From Sacculina carcini (lineage: Eukaryota; Arthropoda; Thecostraca; Sacculinidae): a stretch of 64,000 bases of DNA. The stretch spans positions 6,065,440 to 6,129,439 of the forward strand of contig OU696577.1 in assembly GCA_916048095.2 (NCBI GenBank). Direction: 5' to 3'. The position numbers were made by a program, and so were the translations under genes. Of this stretch, positions 21,656 through 31,784 are shown piece after piece; positions within the stretch are counted from its first letter, which is position 1, and every line of letters starts with the position of its first letter. The notes under the pieces were generated by a model. That model did not search any database and had not been told where the DNA came from. It saw nothing but the letters and a program-made list of their open reading frames with translations.

Positions 21656-21752
21656 GTACGAAGGGAAATCCTTCAAATCCCTTCAAATGCGTCACATTTT
21701 GTATCAAATGCGTCGATATCCCCATTTTATCTATCTCCCCGTTTTATCTGTC
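21656..21752. repeat. Second copy of the 4564-4660 repeat arm, inverted
   Basis: ggtacgaagggaaatccttc through ccgttttatctgtc matches the reverse complement of 4564-4660 with only a few substitutions over about 97 bp. Confidence 0.7.
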
Positions 21753-22074
21753 ACACCGTCACACCGGGCGCGTATGAGTGATAGCAGAGCGAGCGGTGTA
21801 AAGAGCGTTGGGTGTTGCAACGGGCGTCAGGCGTCATGTAGTACGTTGCCATGGTGACGATGGTGCCGTGCGCACGAGTGTATTGCGTATTTATTTGTGT
21901 CTGTAGTTTTGCGAGAGACTGGATGAGGCAGTATGTGTTGTGCGGCGTGGCATTGCGTGTGGTTCTGTGTGTGAGGAGTGTTTTGTCGCGAGGAGTGTGC
22001 ATGCGAGTAGTGTTGCATTGCTTGTAGTGCTTTGTTGTGCTCTTATTCGTGTCATCAGTTTTGTCGTATCATCC

Positions 22075-22277
22075 CGAATATAAATCTGCCACAATTACTT
22101 CATAGCAACTCCTCATAATTTCGCCGTATATCACGTTAGCCAGTATCCTCGCTTTCGTTATCATTTCTTGCATGTACTCCTGTAAACCGTCCTTATTGCC
22201 AACTGCCATCCACAAGTATTTGATTTTATTAATCACCTCGGTATCTTCTGTTTCGCTTGAACCATTTCTTATGTTCA
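22075..22277 (-). pseudogene. LINE ORF2 relic
   Basis: The open frame has IKYLWMAVGNKDG, MITKARILANVIYGEI and SCYEVIVADLY. This resembles the post-RT segment of I/Jockey-type LINEs ('KYLG... R..... LW... '). It is interrupted by the hAT MITE at 22278. Low-scoring by eye and short. Confidence 0.4.
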
Positions 22278-22545
22278 CAGTGGCGGCGCCAAGGTAGGGC
22301 TTGGGGGGCTGGAGCCCCCCCTAAGCCCGCCCCTTAAAATCATAATCATGGACATTACAATTTCTTACCACTGTAAATGAAGTCCTGTAATTTTGGTTCA
22401 AGTTTGAGGACTCAGTGTACCCCATTCCCTTATTATATCATGTAGTCTGCGTTCGAGTGTAGCTCTTCATGCTTCGCCAAGGCCCCTCGACTTTTTCCTC
22501 AGCGCCTTCAGTCCCCCCATCGGAAAAATCCTGGCGCCGCTACTG
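22278..22545. mobile_element. hAT-type MITE
   Basis: 268 bp. The termini CAGTGGCGGCGCCA and TGGCGCCGCTACTG are inverted repeats of the hAT type. They are flanked by a perfect 8-bp TSD tatgttca at 22270-22277 and 22546-22553. No coding capacity. It inserted into the LINE relic above. Confidence 0.92.
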
Positions 22546-22553
22546 TATGTTCA

Positions 22554-23150
22554 TAAGTATAGAAAACTGATTTCCTCATTTCCAATCAGAATTTCTCACT
22601 TACTTTGATAAGATCCCTCAGATTTATTTTTGCTTGCTATTTATTTGTCGACATCTGCAACCCATCATTTGGGCAAAATAGAGCATAAATTCTCACCGCT
22701 TTATCCTCATATCCACATACATTCGCCTCTAATAAGTTTAAAATAATATATGTCACAAGTTTGTATGATGTTGTTGAGCCTGTACGACATCGAGTTATGC
22801 CGTTCTCTATTTATACCACTTCTTTCTCTCCTTTTTACATTCATATCAATGTTCTGTCATCGTCACATATTTGTTTGACACATTCTATTGTTCTGTTGTC
22901 TATTATATAATTCATCATATTCTTTTACTCCTTACTTTTTCATGCCTTTTTAGTATGTTGACGCTAAGTACATATCTTTTATCCTTTGATACTACAGCAA
23001 TTTTGATACTACAGCAAATTACGATACTACAGCAAATTTGCTACATAGCATCCATAGAACAATATTCTCAGATTTTGTTAAAACACATTGGACCGCCAGA
23101 AGCGGCTGACTGGTATAACCGGCGTCTGTAATAAGCGGATTCCACTGTAT
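22554..23150. other. AT-rich, no gene recognised
   Basis: A triple 'gatactacagcaaatt' near-repeat lies at about 22988-23040. It may continue the LINE relic on the minus strand, but the frame is unreadable. Confidence 0.35.
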
Positions 23151-24350
23151 TTTAGAATACCTGCTAAGTGACTTCTTATAATTATAACGTCGGGATATAG
23201 AAAAGGCGCGGCACAAAGGAAGACACACTCGCACGCAATACACAATTCAACCATACACGATCACACATAGACACACTAACACGTTAGCGCACTCAAACAC
23301 AATTTCTCACACACACACTCTCTCACTGTACACGATCACACCACACCTACCCAAAGGATGAATCCAACCCCGATCGAACTTACCTGTTGACCTCACAAAT
23401 GTTACGCCCTGTTACCCTATTGGCTGTCCAGTTACGCGTCATCGTCTCAATAAACGCATTAACGCAACAAACACAATATGAGCGACAATAATGGATCGCA
23501 ATGTACACTACATATTCCCCTCCTTAACGCAGAACTTAACACTTGCCGAAAACCCAATGCATGCCTATTACATCGCCCTAAGCCTGACCTTGTTAACACA
23601 AGCCGGTCTCGAGCGACGACGGCCACTTCGAGATGGTGGCAGCTCCATTAAAAGGCGATTGACATCTGCCGGCCTTACCTCGCCGTGCTCGCCGTAGTCT
23701 ACCGAAGGCTCGACTTCCTGGCGAGTCATTGCGTTGACGATCGGCTCTTCCATAGCGGAGTCTGACCAACATTTGTGCATACTCCACAACACACACCCCA
23801 CCAGTGCTCCTGCGATACGCGTCCCTGAGGTGTATTTCCCTTGCCAAAGCACCAGTCAGCGCGTATCAACCCCCTCAGTGTCGAGCCTCGGAGTTGTTCG
23901 TCCCCTAAACACGGACATACACCTAGCCAAACACCAGCCAGCGCGCACTCACTCCACCAAGCCTCTACATGTCAGGGCCAATATCTGGCTCGCATCCGCC
24001 TGACATTAACTTCACCCAGGGATGCAGCAGCTTTCGAGGGCAACATCTGGTCGACATCTGTGTGTCCATACCTTATGTGCCCCAGAACACTCGGCGGTGA
24101 CATACGCGCATACACACACATTCCCATCCACACACACCAGCGATGTATATAACGCAGTCACACACACTCTTCCCCAGACAGTCCACAGAACACACCCTGT
24201 TGCTTGCTCGCTCTGTTGCTCACCGTTGATTGTGTTAGTTTTGTTTCGCCCCTAAATTTGATTGTGTTACTTTCGTTTCGCCCCTCAAACACTTCGCCAC
24301 CCCCTGAATCCGGCCCTGTGTGAATCGCACACTACGCTTTACGCTACTGC
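23151..24350. other. Possible degraded LTR-element remains
   Basis: At 23512-23525 'attcccctccttaacg', read on the minus strand, is polypurine-like, and the sequence left of it ends ...ctaca, as an LTR end would. A minus ORF (23568-23852) to its right has no recognisable domain. A ~31-bp unit is duplicated at about 24224-24285 (gattgtgtta...cgcccct). I cannot assign the stretch. Confidence 0.25.
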
Positions 24351-24356
24351 CGCTAG

Positions 24357-24605
24357 ATGTAGCAGAAGTGTAAAGTAATGATGCATTGTTGTCTTTCAAT
24401 GTCTCTAAATAAAATTGTGTGTGTCGCGCAATTTTTCATTTTTCGTCGAATTGCAATTTCTGCATGTCATATATTGTTATAATAAATTTCGGTCGACGAC
24501 GCCTGGGTGGAGAGACGCCATTCTGGTTTCGACTGTGCTCGTGTGTGGGGCAATAAAGGTGTCCGCCGATCTCGTTCGTTTTCATCGCTGCACGAGTTTC
24601 TGAAC
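24357..24605 (+). repeat. Probable 5' LTR of a Mag-type gypsy fragment
   Basis: It starts tgtagcagaagtg. It is followed by the primer-binding-like TGGTGACC at 24606, the same type as in Gypsy-B and Gypsy-M. No partner LTR is present in the window. Confidence 0.5.
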
Positions 24606-24721
24606 TGGTGACCTACCGACGCGAGTGGATTTTCAGTTGATGTGACGATTTTCCGATTTTCAGTTGACGAGTAGATTTTGGATTTTCTGCTCGCTGCGTT
24701 TAAAATTAATCGAACAAAGAG

Positions 24722-25553
24722 CATGGCAACGCATGACGCTTACGAAGTATCACATCCCGCTACATAGAACACCCGTCCGAGCACCTAGTTTCGGCTGTCG
24801 ACGTTCGCCCCTGAGGAGCACGAGCTCTGGTTGGCGCAAGTGTGCTGCTGCTGTAATTTTGCTGTTGCCGGTGTAACTTCTCCTGCGACGGAATTTCAAT
24901 TTTTGGTCGCAAATTTGCCGATGGACGTCGCGGCGCAGTTGAAAGACGTCATGCGCATACCCGATTTCGACGGGCTGTGTGAAGCGCTGACTTCCCGCCT
25001 CGTCCATTCTCGAGCTGAACGCCTCGACGCATCGCTGCGCCACCAACATCTGGGAGACCAGCAACCGTTTCAGACGACCGGCAACACCAGCTCCGACGGC
25101 AGTTTGTTGCGCAGTCATTTTCTACAGCGGCTTCCCAACAACGTTCCCAACACGGTGGTGTTGTCACTGCTGCCGGACACCACTCCGCTGGAAGAAATCG
25201 CTGCTGCCGCCGACCGCTTCATGGACGCGACACAGCCAGACCAGCAGCTAGTCGCCGTAAACGCCATCCAGTCGATCACCGCACTAGCCAGCCTTGACCC
25301 GACAGTACAACAACTACATGCGGCGGTCAGCGAGCTCACCAGCGTCGTGCGACAGCTACAAATAAACGGGGGGGTGCGCACAAACCGATTCTCCGGTCAG
25401 CGTGGCCGTAGCCGCTCTCGTCACTCTTCGCGCTCCAGGACGAACAGCGATACTATCGACAGCCAACAAACGGTCTGCTGGTACCACCGGCGGTTCGGCA
25501 ATGCCGCTACAAAATGCCGAGCCCCCTGTCAATACCAGCAGACTTTAAACTAG
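24722..25553 (+). pseudogene. Mag-type gypsy gag fragment
   Basis: Related to the gag of Gypsy-M: ELWLAQV, FLVANLPMDVAAQLKDVM, RLDASLRHQHLGDQQ, FLQRLPNNVPNTVV and a C-terminal CWYHRRFGNAATKC knuckle variant. The first ~110 bases have a stop and frame changes. The frame is open from 24831 and ends TTTAAAC-TAG (25544-25553). No pol follows; a LINE fragment abuts at about 25575. Confidence 0.75.
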
Positions 25554-25574
25554 CGACGCTGAGGTAGGCGGCAA

Positions 25575-26163
25575 CTGTCTCAGCGACACAGTTACACATC
25601 GTTTTATCCGTTCTCGCTGGCAGCTCTCCTGGGACGAATGTGGTTCTAACAAATTAAAAGCTGTGAAGCCCGAAATCGGATATTGGATGTGCTCTTGTCG
25701 CCGGTAGAGGTCCGAGGAAGTGGCGCTCTGTCGTCTGCGTGTGGGTCACACGTACGATACGCATCGCCATCTTCTACTCGGACAACCTGAACCCACGTGC
25801 AGCGCATGTAATGCACGTCTCTCCGTGCATCACATCCTGGTGGAATGCCCATCATTCTCAGAGGCGCGTCAACGTTTTCTTGGATCCGTTCCGATTATTC
25901 ACGATGTTCTCGGACAGGAGCAATCGGCGGTCATTGAGGGCCGCATTTTTTAGTTTTTACGGCTTTTGCCTTTTAGAATTATTTATTGAGTTGAATTTCT
26001 TGACTTTCACATTCATTTTGTTCACTATCACACTTATTTATTTCATCATTCCATTCCTCATGTCCATCATTTTAGGGTGTTTGGGCTGTGAATAGACTGG
26101 GGGGTGCCGTATGGTCCCAGAGGCCGGTGCACCCCATAAACACAAATAACGAACGAACGAACA
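25575..26163 (+). pseudogene. Jockey-like LINE 3' fragment (copy 1)
   Basis: The coding end has NKLKAVKPEIGYW, EEVALCRLRVGHTYDTH and a CSACNARLSVHHILVEC zinc-knuckle-like region, then an untranslated end with a 'gtccc agaggccggtgcaccc' motif and an (AACG)n tail. It is broken by frameshifts and a TAG near 25705. Two further copies are at 27042-27372 and 34671-35105. Confidence 0.7.
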
Positions 26164-26197
26164 GCTGACACATCCATCGTTTTGGTGTAGCTTTTTT

Positions 26198-26237
26198 GTC
26201 TTTTTGACACTCGGATTGATCCGAGTGTCAAAAAGAC
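26198..26237. repeat. Perfect 40-bp palindrome
   Basis: gtctttttgacactcggat and its exact inverse are separated by two bases (tg). It sits between the tail of the LINE fragment and a duplicated segment. Confidence 0.9.
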
Positions 26238-26360
26238 CGTCAGTTTCGCTTTCGAGAGAATTCTCTGCTATCCAGGTTTTTACCCTGGGTTGACCGTCAG
26301 TTGACCGTCAGTTTCGCTTTCGAGAGAATTCTCTGCTATCCAGGTTTCTACCCTGGGTTG
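26235..26360. repeat. 68-bp direct tandem duplication
   Basis: The unit starting gaccgtcagtttcgctttcg occurs at 26235 and again at 26303, differing by about one base over the shared part. Confidence 0.88.
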
Positions 26361-26780
26361 TACGTCACGGGGCAATTGATTGACAAACAACGTGCACACA
26401 AACGCTATATCCGAACCCACGTCTTTGGCCAATCTCTTCAGCGTAAAAAAATAGTCATCAATCATGACACCAGGTATCCACTCACATTTACATAGTCTCT
26501 GTAATGCTTCATACCTGTCGACCGGGTTATCCAGCGTTCTGATGAGAATGTCAAAAGCTTCGTCCAGGGATTCCACTTCAGCGATCACCTCCTTCACCAA
26601 CTCTCGTTCCGCTGGCCTGCGATTCACCTACGCTGGGAGCATCCCGATTGCCAGTTTCTTCGCAGCTGCACCTCGACAAAGTAGACCACTCACGGCTGCT
26701 ACAATCAACGGCTTCCACTCCGCGATCCGTTCGTTCGATTTGAGCGTAGGCACTGGCAGGACCACTGGATTATGTCCAAC
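26280..26780 (-). pseudogene. Gag-like retroelement fragment, unclassified
   Basis: On the minus strand, two adjoining frames (26628-26780 and 26280-26627) read ERIAEWKPLIVAAV then VESLDEAFDILIRTLD, CEWIPGVMIDDYFFTLKRLA and FVNQLPRDVQPRVETW. This is the pattern of a retrotransposon capsid helix bundle. No knuckle, protease or LTR is seen. The assignment rests only on that pattern. Confidence 0.4.
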
Positions 26781-27041
26781 ATCAAGACCCGTTGGTGCTG
26801 ACCCAGAATTCATTTCGGTCTTCATCAGGATTGGAGCCTCCGCGTCCTTATACATGTCCCGTGACCACTTATCAAGTATTGTTTCAATGTGAGACGATGT
26901 ATTGAAAATCCAGTCAAAAGAAAACAATACTTCGATAATGATATCTGAAACGAAAGAAACATTTGTAAACACAAATAACAAATATATATGCGGTAACAAT
27001 GCGACACATATGCAATATAAACGCAAATAACGCTACTTATT

Positions 27042-27372
27042 CATCCTGGTGGAATGCCTATCATTCTCAGAGGCGCGTCAACGTTTTATTGGATCCGTTC
27101 GGACTATTCACGATGTTCTCGGACAGAGCAATCGGAGGTCATTGAGGGCCGTATTTTTTAGTTTTTACGGCCTTTGCCTTTTAGAATTATTTATTGAGTT
27201 TTATTTCTTGACTTTCACATTCATTTTGTTCACTATCACACTTATTTAATTCATCATTCCATTCCTCATGTCCATCATTTTAGGGTGCTTGGGCTGTAAG
27301 TAGACTGAGGGTGCCGTATGGTCCCAGAGGCCGGTGCACCCCATAAACACAAATAACGAACGAACGAACGAA
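27042..27372 (+). pseudogene. Jockey-like LINE 3' fragment (copy 2)
   Basis: Starts catcctggtggaatgcctat and follows 25840-26163 closely to the (AACG)n tail. Shorter at the 5' side than copy 1. Confidence 0.75.
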
Positions 27373-27396
27373 GGGGTTACTTCGGCGTCCCTGCCA

Positions 27397-27651
27397 CAAA
27401 CAATGTATGTGTACGCATATCGCACCGCCACTTATCGGCAAAACACTCGTCACACGTACGGATGTCGGTACACTATCCCCCGTCAGAGTCTAACATGAAT
27501 GAGACTCGATAGCGCGCTGGCGGTCGGACTTCTCTCCCCGAGCGTGTGCGGAGGATTGAGCGTGACGGGGGGTAGTGTAGCGGCATCCGTACGTGTGACG
27601 AGTGTTTTGCCGATAGGTGGCGGTGCGATATGCGTACACATACATTGTTTG
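27397..27651. repeat. Long hairpin: 89-bp inverted arms, 77-bp loop
   Basis: The left arm 27397-27485 and right arm 27563-27651 are inverted copies with about five mismatches (caaacaatgtatgtgtacgc against its inverse). The left arm is preceded by 'gggttacttcggcgtccctg', a motif that recurs near 27829. It may be a fold-back MITE or a transcribed hairpin; nothing seen decides between these. Confidence 0.85.
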
Positions 27652-28509
27652 TTTTTGTTGTTTAATATGTATATCATGTATTGCGCCGGTGTAACTGTTG
27701 TAATTATCATTGCAAACTGTTTTAATGTTGTGTCACATGTTTTGCTGGCACACTGCTGTATCGCCTGTATAAGTTTTTATCGGGTCTTGTGTAGTTATGT
27801 GTCGTGCCAAAATAAGAGTAGCGCAAGGGTTACGTCGGCATCCCTGCCACCGTTTATCATCGCAGTGTTCGGTAGCGATCTCACTCATTATCACGTCTCA
27901 CCGTTCAAATAGATGGTCGTGCTTATTCCGAGTGTGTGGTCGCTTGGAATCTCCACCTATCCGGTCAGTAGGTGCTGGTTCATGCTTGTGTTTCCCACAC
28001 CAATAGTATTGCACAGCACGGGGCCCTCACGTTCCTCTCCTTGTCCTCTATTTCATGCTCTCAGCCGTATCTGGACCAAAGGCGGCATGTCCATTCTGCC
28101 GAGCAAACTGGTTGCTCGGGAGCGCAAATAGTAGCGGCGCTTCGCTGCTTCCCGCGCCCCTTTCGTGGCGTGCGGGAACAGCAGGAACGTCCGGGTGGAG
28201 ACCCCGAATACCGAATTCTCGCGCGGCCTCTGTGGGACTCTTGCAATTGCAGTGAGTACGTCCGGGCTAGGCGGTCCCTATACGCGCAACGCCGCGCTAC
28301 AATTATAAGTGCCAACATCTTGCCGTTCATCGTTCAAATGACACACGTACACGTTTGCACATCATTTATATTTATACACAACAAGCAAGCAAACAATTGG
28401 TCATACATAAGTCATGGGCAAAAGCAATACATTCGTTAGTGTGTCTGTGTGTGCATGTAACCGTGATGAAAGGTGTTGTAGTCGGGAAGGACCCCCTTCT
28501 TGCTGGTAA
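27652..28509. other. No gene recognised
   Basis: Only chance ORFs. A GC-rich block lies at about 28080-28300. The tccctgccacc motif near 27837 links this stretch to the adjacent hairpin. Confidence 0.4.
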
Positions 28510-28667
28510 CTATCCTATTAATCTTCTCTTCCTTACAGTTACAATGTGAAAATTTATCGTTTTATTAAAGGTCTGAATGGGTACTTCAATCTGGGTGCCC
28601 GGAAATGTCAATAGGGACTTGACTTGACCATTGGAACTTACTGCAGTGATTAGTTGGTTAGTCGCGT
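28510..28667 (-). pseudogene. Probable C-terminal tail of the split Polinton-like polymerase
   Basis: Directly after the LINE-B tail the minus strand reads TNQLITAVSSNG, then FHIVTVRKRRLIG and a stop. That spacing and the basic 'RRL' end resemble the C-terminus of protein-primed type-B polymerases of Polintons. It would follow the KMRGIT segment at about 33050 on the other side of LINE-B. This is inference from pattern and position. Confidence 0.45.
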
Positions 28668-28880
28668 ATGACAACAACAACAACAACAACAAAACATGTA
28701 TTTCATATAGCGCTCTAATTATCATAGGCGCGAGGAACGGCTAGCTATAAAATGTATACAATGTGGAATAAACAAAACAGTATCGCATTAACAAAAATAT
28801 AAGCAGCGATATACTATGAAGGAACAATTGAAAATAACTATGGATGAAAAAAAAATCAAACAGTTATTCACACAATATAA

Positions 28881-31781
28881 TTATTCATCAGAGGAGACAC
28901 CGAGAAGATATGTACAAAGAGAAGTGGAAAAAGACCTGTAAGAGAGGGAAGATCGAATTTTAAGAGGAAGTTCATTGAACAAACGAGGTCCATAGAAAAA
29001 AAGAGATTTCGAAGACCAGGTGGAGTCGTTGAGAGCACGGGGACAGAAGAGACTACGTGATAGTGAGCGGCCCGGACGATCAGAAACAGTAAGAAGAAAC
29101 CGGAGATAAGGAGGAGCAGAGTCGGAGTGGATGATCTTGAAGATGATGCAGCAAACCTTGTGATGGATTCGCTGCCGTGCAGGAAGCCATCCAAGTTGGC
29201 GGATGAATTTCGAGGTGGGAGTTCTCGGTGGAAGAAGAAAAACAAAACGGCAAGATTGGTTTATAATTTTCTGAAGCGAGCGTATATTTTTACAAGAAAC
29301 ATGAAGATAAAGAGAGTTACAATAGTCTAACCTGGAGAAAATTAAGGACTGTACAAGTGTGATTGCTGTAGCATTATCAAGGAATCGACGGATAGGATAA
29401 AGTTGGCGGAGAATAAGACGACAGGAGCGAGTCACACGTGATATGTTAATTGAGAAAGAGAGATTGTGATCAAAATGTACACCAAGATCACGAACACACT
29501 GAGATAGGGGTAATGGAATTATTGGAGGAGATAATTTGGGAGGATGAAACACAATATATTCAGACTTGGAATGGTTCAAAAGTAGATGGCGTGATGAAGC
29601 CCAGGATGTAATATTATTCAAAACCGCAGAAATGCAATTTTCTGAAAATTTTGAGATAGGAAAGTACAGCTGTAGATCATCCGCATAAATGTGGTAAGAA
29701 ATAGGAAAACGATGAAGAATTGGACAGAGAGAAGACATATACAAATTGAACAATAACGGACCCAATATTGATCCCTGAGGTACGCCACTGGAAAGTTTTA
29801 CAGAACTCGAAAAAGTGGAATTAGAGCGAACAGAATAAGAACGATTAGAAAAGTATGACTTCATCAATGAAAGAGCCGTAGAAGAGAGTCCAATAGCGGC
29901 AAGGTCGTCACACAAAATTGCATGATCGACGAGGTCAAATGCCGAAGAGAGATCCAGCAGAACAAGCAGAACAGAGTCACCAGAGGCAAAATGATTGAAG
30001 ATATCGTTCAATAGGTGCAAAAGGAGAGATTCAGTGGAACGATTATATACAAAGCCAGATTGAAAAGGATCGAGAACGGTGTTTATCAAAGGTGATAATT
30101 GCTCGTGTATGGCCGACTCCAGCAGCTTGGCAGTGAAGCTCAGAACGGAAACAGGGCGGTAATTACCAGGACAGTTAGGGTCAAGAGTGGGTTTTTTCAG
30201 TATTGGTGTGACAATAGCAGATTTATCAGCAAAAAATAAACCATGTAGAAAAGAAGAATTGATGAGATGGGAAAAAATGGGGGAAAGGAGGTGAATGGAG
30301 TCAGACAAAGCAGAGAAATTAATCGGATCGAGAGGACAACGAGAAATTTTAAGTTTTTTAATAAGGCGAGAAGTATGAGCTACCGAGATATGGGAGAAAC
30401 TAGACAGAGTGGAGGATGAAGTAGTATGAGTGAGAACTGTAGTGGTTGTAGGAAGTAGGGCACGAACCGAATTTAGTTTTTGAGGGAAGAATTGAGCAAA
30501 AGTAGAAGCCGAAATAGGATTGGGAGAGGAGCTGCCAACTGTCAACTGTTTTAGAGTGGACCACTGACGCGAAGGAGAACGAGCACAGTCTGCAAGGCGT
30601 GACTTATAAAAATCGGCTTTGGCCGTGGTCAGTGTAGAAAGAAACGAATGTCGAGCAGAGCAAAAAGAGTCCCAGTCACTAGGCGACCGAGAGCGACGCC
30701 ACCTACGCTCAAGACGGCGGGACGAAGTTCGCATATGAACTAAGTCCGACGAAAGCCACGGAGGGGGACGGGTTTGTGAGCGAACACGACGAGTGATCAG
30801 TGGAAATAATCGTTCATTGATCTCACTGAGAGAAGATGACAGAAAATCAAACACAAATTTGGGATGAAAGCCGTGGTAGGTAATGGGAGGCAAAAGAGAG
30901 GAGATCAAAGATTGAAAAATGATAGGACAGAACGACCTGTAATCACGTGCGGAAAAGATGTAGGGCCCCTTGAATGGTGCGGGAGGAGAATAGTATAATT
31001 GGCAAGAAAGGAGAGAATGATCGGAAAAAGTATTGTCGGGAGGAAATGTGAGTGTATCATAAAGACGAAACTTGCTCAAAGTCGAAGGGTAAATGATAAT
31101 GTCGAGAACATGGCCAGCTGTGTGAGTAGGAGTGGAATTTGATATCACCAAGTTATGAGAATTAAGAAGTGAAAGAAAATCGGACGCAAAAGGATTAGCC
31201 AGAGGATTGTCGAGCCAGAAATTAAAGTCGCCGACAATTATGAAGTTATCCAAAAAGAATTGAGAGAATTTAAATATAAGAGAATCAAACTCGTCAAGAA
31301 ACATGGGTGTAGTACCAGGGTGATTTGGGCGATATACAATTAAAATTCCCAATTTTGGCATGGAGGGTAAAGATAAAGATAGCGGCAAGAATTCAAAAGC
31401 TTGTGAAGTAAATTGAGCGACAGCAAGTATAGAAAATGAAAGAGTTGACTTATATACTATACTTAAACCGCCACCGGAGGATTTGACAGACCCGGAAGAA
31501 GAGCGAGGAGCATGCAGTACGCTGTAAGTAGCAGGGAGATTAGCTGAGAAAGAACCGAAATCAGTATCCAGGAGCCATGTTTCGACCAGGCATAGAAAAG
31601 CAAAGTTATGAGACAGTAAAAGCTCGGAGATATATGGACACTTATTCCTAGCCGAGCGTATGTTGAGTAAGCCCAGCAGGCTGTTGTGCGAATAATCAGG
31701 ATCAGCAGACTTGCAGAACAGTTGCACAGGAAAACCATTTGTAGAAGATAACGGTGTGGTGGGAATATCAGCTGAAGACAT
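28881..31781 (-). CDS. LINE-B ORF2: endonuclease and reverse transcriptase
   Basis: 966 residues without interruption. The N-terminal third is an AP-type endonuclease: LLNIRSARNK, LVETWLLD, IIVGDFNFWLD, LDIIIYPS and TFSDHSLLS carry the expected N, E, D/N and H residues. The RT follows: NYRPVSVLSF, QSGFVYNRSTES, LVLLDLSSAFDLVDH (catalytic D), SGVPQGSILGP, HIYADDLQLYF (catalytic DD), HHLLLNHSKSEYIVF. After it come LIFSRLDYCNSLY, PRLFNELPLKI and the end. The start ATG lies 3 nt after the ORF1 stop (TGA-cta-ATG), which suggests coupled translation. Domain order and length fit CR1/L2-group LINEs. No catalytic residue is visibly lost. Confidence 0.88.
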   Translation of the reverse strand: MSSADIPTTPLSSTNGFPVQLFCKSADPDYSHNSLLGLLNIRSARNKCPYISELLLSHNFAFLCLVETWLLDTDFGSFSANLPATYSVLHAPRSSSGSVKSSGGGLSIVYKSTLSFSILAVAQFTSQAFEFLPLSLSLPSMPKLGILIVYRPNHPGTTPMFLDEFDSLIFKFSQFFLDNFIIVGDFNFWLDNPLANPFASDFLSLLNSHNLVISNSTPTHTAGHVLDIIIYPSTLSKFRLYDTLTFPPDNTFSDHSLLSCQLYYSPPAPFKGPYIFSARDYRSFCPIIFQSLISSLLPPITYHGFHPKFVFDFLSSSLSEINERLFPLITRRVRSQTRPPPWLSSDLVHMRTSSRRLERRWRRSRSPSDWDSFCSARHSFLSTLTTAKADFYKSRLADCARSPSRQWSTLKQLTVGSSSPNPISASTFAQFFPQKLNSVRALLPTTTTVLTHTTSSSTLSSFSHISVAHTSRLIKKLKISRCPLDPINFSALSDSIHLLSPIFSHLINSSFLHGLFFADKSAIVTPILKKPTLDPNCPGNYRPVSVLSFTAKLLESAIHEQLSPLINTVLDPFQSGFVYNRSTESLLLHLLNDIFNHFASGDSVLLVLLDLSSAFDLVDHAILCDDLAAIGLSSTALSLMKSYFSNRSYSVRSNSTFSSSVKLSSGVPQGSILGPLLFNLYMSSLCPILHRFPISYHIYADDLQLYFPISKFSENCISAVLNNITSWASSRHLLLNHSKSEYIVFHPPKLSPPIIPLPLSQCVRDLGVHFDHNLSFSINISRVTRSCRLILRQLYPIRRFLDNATAITLVQSLIFSRLDYCNSLYLHVSCKNIRSLQKIINQSCRFVFLLPPRTPTSKFIRQLGWLPARQRIHHKVCCIIFKIIHSDSAPPYLRFLLTVSDRPGRSLSRSLFCPRALNDSTWSSKSLFFYGPRLFNELPLKIRSSLSYRSFSTSLCTYLLGVSSDE

Positions 31782-31784
31782 TAG

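Noticed and set aside
24305..24332. gaatccggccctg as the right end of a hAT transposon
   Set aside because: No matching CAGGGCCGGATTC left end or 8-bp TSD was found nearby.
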